Shown here: positions 58,035 through 64,000 of the stretch, piece after piece | Numbering within the stretch: position 1 is the stretch's first letter | Layout: every line of letters starts with the position of its first letter | Assembly (NCBI GenBank): GCA_026129905.1 | Contig: JAHCHE010000021.1 | Coordinates: forward strand, 108,703-172,702 | Source: Bryobacteraceae bacterium | GTDB lineage: Bacteria; Acidobacteriota; Terriglobia; Bryobacterales; Bryobacteraceae | Direction: 5' to 3' | DNA length: 64,000 nt | Made by a program: the position numbers and the translations under genes | Notes under the pieces: generated by a model | What the model saw: only the letters and a program-made list of their open reading frames with translations | What the model was told of the DNA's origin: nothing | Database searches by the model: none

Positions 58035-59519
58035 CACTCTTGTCCAAATTAGCTCTCGGCCACCCGCGCCGGGTGGGGGAGCGGGGAAGGCGGAAGCCGC
58101 GGTAGGCTGAGTCGGAGTTCAGTCGAAGAACCTGACGTCAGCTCCGAGGAGGCTTCCGCCATGAACCAAGTATCCAGCATCTTCAGCCAGATGTTGCGGC
58201 TCATCCCGCGCGGCGCGTTCGCCGCAGCCGTCGACAAACACCAGGCCGAGCGCCATGCTCGCGGCTTCCGCAGTTGGACCCATCTGGTTTCCATGCTGTT
58301 CTGTCAACTGGGCCACGCCCAGAGCCTGCGCGAGATCACCGGCGGTCTGGCCGCCTGCGAAGGGAAACTGCGGCATCTGGGAGTCGGCCAGCCGCCCAAG
58401 CGCTCCACCCTGTCCTACGCCAACGAAAGCACCGTCCCTGGCAATTGTTCCAGACGGTGTTTCATCACCTGCTGGCGTACTGCCAAGGGGAAAGCGGCCC
58501 AGCGAAGCGCAAGTTCCGGTTCAAACATAAGCTGTCGATCGACTCCGACGACCATCGGATTGAGTCATGATGTTTGACTGGGCGCAGTACAAGCGCAGCA
58601 AAAGGAAAGCGGTGAAACTGCACCTGGTGTTGGATCACGACGGTTACCTGCCGCACTACGCGGTGATCAGCGACGGCAAGCAGGCCGACATCCGGGCGGC
58701 GTAAGACGTTCGAGCGAACACGATGCTGGTGTTCGACCGCGGCTATGCCGACTACGACTGGTGGCGGAGGCTGACCGAACAGCAGGTGATGTTTGTCAGC
58801 CGGTTGGAAGGAGAAGGTCGACTGCATTGTGCTGGAGCAGCGGCCCGTGCCGGACAGTCAGCCACATCGTCAAAGACGAGGTGATGGTGTTGTTCAAGCA
58901 GGCGGCCGAGGGCAAGCGGACTGCTTTCTGCGGCGCATCTTGGCGGTGGAAGAGAAGCAGGAGACGATGGTGTTGGTGACGAACCAGTTGCGGCTGGCCG
59001 CGCGCACGATCGCGGCGATTTACAAGGAGCGCTGGCAGATCGAGCTGTTCTTCAAGGCGCTGAAGCAGTCGCTGAAGGTGAAGACGTTCGTGGGGACCAG
59101 CGAGAACGCCGCGACGCAGATCTGGACGGCGCGATCGCCATGCTGCTGGTGAAGTACCTGCAGCTGAAGAGCACGTTCGACTGGAGCCGTCCAATCTGCG
59201 GCGCTGCTGAGGCAGCAATTGTTCGTCCGGCGCGAGCTGATGAGCTGGCTCAACGATCCGTTCCAGGGGCCGCCGGGGCTGGCCCAGGGCCGGACGAGCA
59301 ACTGACGCTGGCGTTTGGCGGGTGAGTGACGGACAGCAGCGCGGGGGACAATCATGACAGCCTCGGCCCGGCGGCAAATGCCGCCGTCGAACTGACAGCA
59401 CCTGAGAGCCACGCCGCCGGGTGCCCCTAACCCGTTCCCCGGATCGGCGCCGCGGCCGAGCTATGTCCTTTCGATGCAGCGGCGGCATTCAGGCCGGCGG
59501 GCTAATTTGGACAGCAGTG
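58035..59519 (+). mobile_element. IS4-family insertion element with intact ends
   Basis: A 1485-bp element. The left terminal repeat is CACTCTTGTCCAAATTAGC (58035-58053); the right one (59501-59519) reads CACTGCTGTCCAAATTAGC on the other strand, 17 of 19 identical. The 9-bp target duplication GTCGACAAC is exact at 58026-58034 and 59520-59528. The size, repeat length and duplication fit IS4-type elements. Its transposase is broken by frameshifts and stops, so it can no longer move itself. Confidence 0.88.
58161..59325 (+). pseudogene. IS4-family transposase, decayed by frameshifts
   Basis: The plus strand starts with an intact N-terminal domain (SSIFSQMLRLIPRGAFAAAV, FRSWTHLVSMLFCQLGHAQS), then shifts frame near 58430 (LFQTVFHHLLAYCQG). 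A further segment, MFDWAQYKRSKRKAVKLHLV, ends at an in-frame TAA near 58702, and MLVFDRGYADYDWWRRL continues in the same frame after it. The YREK signature survives as IAAIYKERWQIELFFKALKQ near 59040 in yet another frame. At least three lesions are needed to explain this. Confidence 0.8.
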
Positions 59520-59760
59520 GTCGACAACATAAGCGCTCCGATCAACCCGCTCGATATATGCCCGGCCCTTCTCGGTCGAATAGAGCCGCGCCAGATTCTG
59601 AACGAGGTATTGTCGGTCTTTCGCACTCACGCCACTCGCCAGCCGCAAGTCCCGCCCGTCTGGATCGACGTACTTCAAAGGATTGTTTCGTGTATAGCCT
59701 GTACCTTGGAATGTTCTTGACTCGAATAGTCCAGGAGTTCTCGTTGTTACTTCTGGTAAC

Positions 59761-60560
59761 TTAAGCCGCACGGAACAGACTGACGATATTATCGATGGCT
59801 CGATCCGCTTCATGATAGGCGCGCTCCAACCGGCTGTGACGCGGGCAGTAACGTTCATCCGGCCGCCGTTGCAGCTGGCTCCCCGCAACGGGCCCACACA
59901 ATCGCTGATGAAACAGCAGGAACAGGATCGCCACCCGCTGGCCTTTGGCCGTGAGCCGGTAAGCGTACCGCCCAGGCTCCCGCTCCAGGAGTTGGTGCCC
60001 TTTCAGTTTCCGCAAGTCGTAACGCAAACTGTTCAGATTGTATCGTTCGGCGCTGAGCTGGAAGCGGTCCAGGATGGACTCGTGGATTTGCCGCGCGGTC
60101 AGGCCGCCTAATGCCGTCGCGGCATGCAACAGAACCTCCAGCAGCCGGATCATCCGCGCGTCTTCGATCCGGATGCCCGGCGTGCGTTTCCCGCCGCAAT
60201 CCACCGGCAGGGCAATCCGCCGCAGAAGGGAAAACTCCTCGTGCACGTTCAGGTTCTCGGCCTGCTGACCGGCGAAGCGATCCAGCACCTGGAGCAATCG
60301 CTGTCGCACGTCGTCCAGATACGCCAGCCCCTTATGCAGCTTGAAATCCCGCAGGTTGTTCGAAGTCACTTCATTGCGCAGAAACGTCGAGTATTTCTCA
60401 TACTGCTTCACCCAGGCGTGCTTCCAATAAGCGCGAAATACATGTTGACCGTGCTCGATTCCATCCATGATGGTCTGCAGTTTGCCTTTGATCCTGTCCC
60501 GGTGGCCTTTGCCGAACGCCCGCCACGACTGTTTTTCTCGTTTCAGGCCGAATCGCTTTC
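59761..60560 (-). CDS. 5'-truncated winged-helix protein of unknown family
   Basis: The frame encodes about 265 residues; the first Met is at 60468, but family-like sequence (FGLKREKQSWRAFGKGHRDR) runs upstream to about 60555 without a start. Inside are a helical region (YEKYSTFLRNEVTSNNLRDF), a winged-helix-like part (TARQIHESILDRFQLSAERY, LRYDLRKLKGHQLLEREPG, YRLTAKGQRVAILFLLFHQR) and the tail SRLERAYHEADRAIDNIVSL. It looks like the C-terminal half of a longer protein family that I recall as recurrent in acidobacterial genomes, often called MarR-like. It cuts into the RHS tip C gene and meets the end of immunity gene B, so it probably arrived as a mobile fragment. Confidence 0.5.
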
Positions 60561-60899
60561 CTTCAACCGCTGGAACTCGCGCTGGGAGGCGGTCGTCAGA
60601 ATATACCCGTGCTCCTCACCTGAGCGGTGATCATTGATAAACCGTAGAGCCTCATCGTTGTTCGCTCGCACGAAATCGTGCCAGGGACGGCTACTGTCGC
60701 ATTCGTATCCGCTGTAGTCTCGAACCCCAAGACCTGCCTTCTGAATTTCGAAGAGTTCTACTCCTAAAACGGCGACTTCATGTTCGCTTGCCGCCCGGAT
60801 GACCTCTAGGACGTCGGGATAGGGGAAGACAAACTCCTCCTCGTTCCGGAGTGCCCTTTGAAGGATCGTGTTTGGCAGAACTGCACTCAGATCATCCAT
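60543..60899 (-). CDS. probable immunity protein of RHS tip B
   Basis: A 118-residue soluble, acidic protein with no signal peptide. It starts at the ATG at 60899, four bases after the RHS tip B stop, the classic toxin-immunity spacing. Recognisable parts are SAVLPNTILQRALRNEEEFV, PDVLEVIRAASEHEVAVLGV and a hydrophilic tail. I do not recognise the family. As the tip is a colicin E5-like RNase that acts in the cytoplasm, a cytoplasmic immunity protein is expected. Its 3' end meets the truncated winged-helix gene. Confidence 0.6.
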   Translation of the reverse strand: MDDLSAVLPNTILQRALRNEEEFVFPYPDVLEVIRAASEHEVAVLGVELFEIQKAGLGVRDYSGYECDSSRPWHDFVRANNDEALRFINDHRSGEEHGYILTTASQREFQRLKESDSA

Positions 60900-60903
60900 G
60901 GCT

Positions 60904-62598
60904 TCAGTAGTGGGTGTACGTAAAACCCGCGCCTCCAACCTGGATCACCTCGCCAGTGGCATTGTCGATCGTGACAGCCTTTCCGGTAGTGGGATGGACG
61001 TAACGAGTTGCAGATGTTCCGCCGCGCAAGCGGTTCACAGCCGGGAAACTCTCACCGCTCTCGAACGCTTCTTGAATCTGTGCTCGCGTCCAGCCCCGAG
61101 TCTGCATTTGGCGCAGGATCTTCGGCGAAAGGCGGGCGAGGGCCGGGAACACACGGTTTACGGGAAGTTTCGAGACGGCAAACTCCACAATTCTTGGAGC
61201 GAACTGCCCTAATACTGCGCCTCCGACCCCGCCAACCACTGCGTCCACCGCCATCCGCTTCGCAGCATCCTTGATCAGGACATCGGCACGGTTGCCAGCC
61301 TCCTGGAGAGCCTCCGCGAGCTTCTCGTTGTAGTATTGTGAGCTGCCAATCTTCTTTTCCGTCTCGCGGTCCAGAATGTTTCCGCCAGCAGTAACAATAA
61401 TGCTTTTTCCTTGGGCCTCCCGCCATTTGTTCCACTCGTCGTCCGTGACGTCCCGACAATGCCCCTGCGTGTCGCAAACGCGGTAATTCAAACCGTCTGG
61501 GTCGGTAAACCGGAGCGGGTTATTCCTGCCGTAACTGTACGCGTTCCAGCTTTGCGGATCATCAGGATAGCTCCCAGCGTTGTCGGGATCCGGCGTCGTA
61601 AACCTCCCCTGCCCCCCTGAGAAGTACCTCGCCCCAAAGTAATCCAGCCCCGTCTCCCCATCCCGCTCCTTCCCCGTAAACTTCGCCCTCACCCCCGCCC
61701 CGCCATACCCCAGCGCCGCCGTCCGCTCCGCCGTCGCCAGTTCCTCCCCAAACGGCAGATAGTCGTGCCGGCTCGCCACCGCTCCGTTGCCGTCCGTCAC
61801 CACCCGCGTGCTCCCCAACGGGTCCACCGTCACATACCGCCGCCCCTGCTCCGCGCTCCCCGCCGTACTGTACTCGGCCGCCAACTGCCCCCAGGCGTCG
61901 TACACGAAATACGTCGTCGCCACCGTCTCCCCGCTCACCACCGCCCGCACCCGCCGGCCCTCCCCGTCATAGTCGTACGCCGCCGACCCGTTGCTCGCGC
62001 TCGCCGCCGACTTCAGCCGGTTCTCCCCGTCGTACCCCAGCGTGAACGGCGGCAGTTGCGTCTGATTCCCCGCTCCGTCATAGCCCACCCCGCTCAGCCG
62101 GTTCTCCGCCGTATACCAGCTCGCCCCGTTCGGCCGGTACCCCGTCCACCCCGGCGTGAACCCGCCCTCGCTCGTCATCCACCGGTTGCCATAAGCGTCG
62201 TAACCGAAATTCTGATGCGCGCCCCCTTCGCCGATCCCGCTCAGCCGGTTCACCCCGTCGTAGCCGTACTCCTGCGCCACCCCCAGCGGACTGATCTCCT
62301 GCCGCGTCACGTTCCCGTTGTTGTCGCCGCACGCTAGCTGCCCGCCCGCGCAGTAGTACAGCGCGATCTTCGCCGCCGCCTCCGGCTGCGTACTCGTCCC
62401 CAACCGCATCTCATCCGCCTGCATCCGCGTGTTGTACCGCCACCGCTCGATCAGCCCGTTGCCCAACGTCAGCTCCCGCACCGCCCCGTGCGAGGCGTAC
62501 TCGATCCCTGTCGCGTACGTCGCCGTCCCCGTCACGCTCGCCACCCGCCCCGCCGCGTCGGCGTTGTATTGCGCCATCCGGCTCGACGGGTACGTCAT
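60904..62598 (-). CDS. RHS protein with colicin E5-like RNase tip (5'-truncated core)
   Basis: 564 codons of RHS: YD repeats (YDGVNRLSGIGEGGAHQNFG, YDAYGNRWMTSEGG), then the core-associated region (PLGSTRVVTDGNGAV, FTGKERDGETGLDYFGARYF) and the junction NNPLRFTDPDGLNY, after which the toxin begins. The tip ends with ILRQMQTRGWTRAQIQEAFE, RYVHPTTGKAVTIDNATGEV and IQVGG, matching the colicin E5 RNase domain that cuts tRNA anticodons with queuosine. A hydrophobic stretch (VGGVGGAVLGQFAPRIVEFAV) precedes it. Upstream of the ATG the frame stays open only to a stop at 62700 and has no secretion or N-terminal RHS domain, so the core is truncated. It may not be delivered without recombination. Confidence 0.8.
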   Translation of the reverse strand: MTYPSSRMAQYNADAAGRVASVTGTATYATGIEYASHGAVRELTLGNGLIERWRYNTRMQADEMRLGTSTQPEAAAKIALYYCAGGQLACGDNNGNVTRQEISPLGVAQEYGYDGVNRLSGIGEGGAHQNFGYDAYGNRWMTSEGGFTPGWTGYRPNGASWYTAENRLSGVGYDGAGNQTQLPPFTLGYDGENRLKSAASASNGSAAYDYDGEGRRVRAVVSGETVATTYFVYDAWGQLAAEYSTAGSAEQGRRYVTVDPLGSTRVVTDGNGAVASRHDYLPFGEELATAERTAALGYGGAGVRAKFTGKERDGETGLDYFGARYFSGGQGRFTTPDPDNAGSYPDDPQSWNAYSYGRNNPLRFTDPDGLNYRVCDTQGHCRDVTDDEWNKWREAQGKSIIVTAGGNILDRETEKKIGSSQYYNEKLAEALQEAGNRADVLIKDAAKRMAVDAVVGGVGGAVLGQFAPRIVEFAVSKLPVNRVFPALARLSPKILRQMQTRGWTRAQIQEAFESGESFPAVNRLRGGTSATRYVHPTTGKAVTIDNATGEVIQVGGAGFTYTHY

Positions 62599-62639
62599 CG
62601 TCTTCAGCCCGCCGTTCCGGTAGTACGTGTAGCCGAACG

Positions 62640-62705
62640 CCGGCGCCGGACTCCCGAAGACTCGCCCATGCCGTTGACTGTGACGCCGTGCGGGAGATCA
62701 AATCC
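62640..62705 (-). pseudogene. RHS tip-junction remnant (HGVTVNGMGESSGV)
   Basis: One minus-strand frame reads FDLPHGVTVNGMGESSGV, matching LDLSHGVTVNENGESSGV in RHS tip A (63513-63570) at the DNA level for about 55 bases. It lies between immunity gene A and the truncated RHS B core and stops abruptly where the B core begins. It is the scar of another RHS tip. Confidence 0.7.
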
Positions 62706-62720
62706 AGCACTCGTCGGCCA

Positions 62721-63005
62721 TCACCCCAGAGGCACATTGAGGTCGGGGCGTTCGAGGGACGAAAGGTCTTTCCGATACCAGTCGAGGAGACGGGTCCCAC
62801 ACCAAGGACAGAACTGGATTCCGACCTGTGAGACTAGGGACACCGGCGAAACCGGATCACTGGTGACCCGCACATTTGGTTCCGTCGCCCTGTACTGCAG
62901 AACGAAAAATGCTTGGCCCTCAGGCGACATCGTAGCGAATACACCTAATCCCCGGCGGCCCGCCTCAGAATGCCATCCCTCAAACTGTACGCAACACCAT
63001 TTCAT
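62721..63005 (-). CDS. probable immunity protein of RHS tip A, with CPWCG motif
   Basis: A 94-residue soluble protein starting 13 bases after the tip A stop. It begins KWCCVQFEGWHSEAGRRGLG and ends with FCPWCGTRLLDWY, so four Cys (CC and CPWC) could hold one metal. There is no signal peptide. I know no family for it. Position and size fit an immunity protein for the upstream toxin tip. Confidence 0.55.
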   Translation of the reverse strand: MKWCCVQFEGWHSEAGRRGLGVFATMSPEGQAFFVLQYRATEPNVRVTSDPVSPVSLVSQVGIQFCPWCGTRLLDWYRKDLSSLERPDLNVPLG

Positions 63006-63018
63006 GGACGCCGCTCCT

Positions 63019-64000
63019 TTAGTGGAAGAACTTCACCACGAACTCAGTCGCCTGAGGCAGGAACCGAAGTTCAGTTGCGGTGGCGGCCCCCATGCTGGTC
63101 GTGGATTCCAGCACCAAGCCCGCTTGCTTCATCACCGAAATGAGACCGCTCGGAATATTCGCAACGAATAGCTGGCCACCGGGTTGAGCCGCTCCAGCTA
63201 GCGCCTCCGCGCCTTCGCCGACAGCCGTCGAGAGGGCCCTTCCCGCTTGAGGAGTCTGAGTCAGTCGTGTCACTACCCTGATCGTTGTGCCGCCAGAATT
63301 CGCGGCAGCTTCCAGCGTGGCCCTGCTAACCGACCCGTACGCACCTTGAAGCAACATGTCCTGCGCGGCCTTGGCTCCCAATCGGCCCGCTAACCCCCGC
63401 CCGAGCGCAAAAGCCCCTCGAGCCGCACCGTAGGCAAGAAGGAGATCTCCAGGCGCGCTATCCATTCGACCGCTCTGTAGGTCGCCGCGCAGAAACGCGT
63501 TCCCGTAAACCTGGACCCCCGAAGACTCACCGTTCTCGTTGACTGTGACACCGTGCGACAGATCAAGCCCGGCTCCTTTTCCACAGGGCTTTCCGGGCAG
63601 TCCATCGTCACCCTGGCCACCGCCGTCGAGATCGACGCATTTCAGACCCGACGGATCGCGCCGTCGAAGCGGGTTGTTTCGAACGTACGAATAAAGATTC
63701 CAACTCTGTGGATCAGACGGAATCTGATCCACAAACGGTCTGTCCGGACTGCCGAACCGCCCCTGCCCCCCCGAGAAGTACCTCGCCCCGAAGTAATCCA
63801 GCCCGGTTAGCTGGGTATTCGGGCACACGGTCCGCGCGAGAATGCCTGCGGGCATTCCTGGCGAGTTGCTGCGCCGGTTGCCGTGCCCGTCGTACCCATG
63901 GCTGGGGATGGGCGGCACATCGTAGACATAGCTGAGCGGACGTCCTGTCGGCACCATGACCGTTCCGAACCAAGGCCCACCCGGATGTACGCTTCCGTTA
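63019..64000 (-). CDS. RHS protein with unrecognised toxin tip A (5' end outside window)
   Basis: At least 326 codons, open to the window edge; an ATG at 63957 is only one possible start. The order is a non-RHS-like piece (SHGYDGHGNRRSNSPGMPAG), then a core segment starting abruptly at TGLDYFGARYFSGGQGRF, the junction SYVRNNPLRRRDPSGLKC, then the tip. The tip has LDLSHGVTVNENGESSGVQV, an Ala/Gly-rich helical region (LLLAYGAARGAFALGRGLAG) and a C-terminal domain with RVVTRLTQTPQAGRALSTAV, QLFVANIPSGLISVMKQAGL and EFVVKFFH. I do not recognise this toxin. The missing core upstream of GLDYFGARY again shows mosaic joining. Confidence 0.7.
   Translation of the reverse strand, partial: NGSVHPGGPWFGTVMVPTGRPLSYVYDVPPIPSHGYDGHGNRRSNSPGMPAGILARTVCPNTQLTGLDYFGARYFSGGQGRFGSPDRPFVDQIPSDPQSWNLYSYVRNNPLRRRDPSGLKCVDLDGGGQGDDGLPGKPCGKGAGLDLSHGVTVNENGESSGVQVYGNAFLRGDLQSGRMDSAPGDLLLAYGAARGAFALGRGLAGRLGAKAAQDMLLQGAYGSVSRATLEAAANSGGTTIRVVTRLTQTPQAGRALSTAVGEGAEALAGAAQPGGQLFVANIPSGLISVMKQAGLVLESTTSMGAATATELRFLPQATEFVVKFFH

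Larger units (their letters stand above)
57606..59705 (-). pseudogene. RHS tip C: metallopeptidase-like toxin split by an IS element
   Basis: The first part (about 59705-59520) reads GYTRNNPLKYVDPDGRDLRL, the RHS core end, and continues to YIERVDRSAYVVD. The second part (58034-57606) continues VVDLSVGRLDRTRLSATSEH and ends in a Lys/Glu-rich helix. Removing the IS and one copy of the 9-bp duplication joins them in frame (YVVDLSVGR). The tip has AKVLAHELGGHTSNV, a zinc-peptidase-like helix; its spacing is HExxxH rather than the standard HExxH, so peptidase function is not certain. The RHS core upstream of 59705 is lost. Confidence 0.75.

Overview
This 64 kb window is high-GC, gene-dense bacterial chromosome. 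It most likely comes from an Acidobacteriota genome of the Bryobacterales/Solibacter type; this is an inference from gene content, not from a marker gene. Pointers are a VWA protein of the 'VWFA-related Acidobacterial domain' type, a CRTAC1 (VCBS plus ASPIC/UnbV) protein next to a TPR protein, a BshC bacillithiol enzyme, DUF2277, many Tat/Sec-exported enzymes, and a Gram-negative envelope (LptE, beta-barrel protein, RHS proteins).

Layout. 1-3.7 kb: end of a BON-domain gene and an exported GH42-like glycosidase. 3.8-5.0 kb: decayed VapC-like PIN gene, traces of a four-helix-bundle gene, a PilZ protein. 5.2-9.3 kb: envelope/replication operon psd-pssA-(catalytically dead Asd/USG-like)-lptE-holA. 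9.4-13.5 kb: exported esterase, PIN-type toxin-antitoxin pair, tRNA-Ser(CGA), exported metallo-beta-lactamase-fold protein. 13.6-18.7 kb: a three-domain adenylation/carrier/thioesterase protein converging on an ltaE-hemW-cyaY operon. 18.7-22.8 kb: bshC, DUF2277, YwaF-like, DinB-like and an outer-membrane barrel with a clear terminator. 23-31 kb: VWA protein, OmpA-like coiled-coil protein, TPR/CRTAC1 pair, macrodomain protein, glycosyltransferase, CutA and a FtsB-like protein. 31-34.4 kb: two tandem phosphohexomutases and a CBM9-like protein. 34.5-38.1 kb: Tat-exported PLP enzyme translationally coupled to a penicillin acylase.

38.1-42.3 kb is an accessory block: a 1008-aa STAND (NB-ARC-like) NTPase with eight near-identical 50-residue TPR units, flanked by REP-like repeats and, on the far side, by an 87-bp second copy of the 3' end of the penicillin acylase gene. 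42.3-54.9 kb returns to housekeeping genes: FxLYD protein, gltA, icd and mdh (TCA cycle, with a good sigma70 promoter for icd), cupin, ALDH7-type dehydrogenase, site-2 protease, exported methyltransferase, formamidase, argS and a GDPD.

54.9-64 kb is a mosaic RHS polymorphic-toxin locus, all read leftward. At least three toxin tips are present, each followed at once by a probable immunity gene: tip A (unrecognised) with a Cys-containing immunity protein; tip B, a colicin E5-like RNase; tip C, a metallopeptidase-like domain with a HEAT-like exported immunity protein. Tip C is split by a decayed IS4-family element whose 19-bp inverted repeats and 9-bp target duplication are visible, so the original reading frame can be rebuilt. 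Other RHS core pieces, an IS66 remnant and a truncated winged-helix gene fill the rest. The locus looks like a store of displaced RHS tips and immunity genes rather than one intact RHS system.
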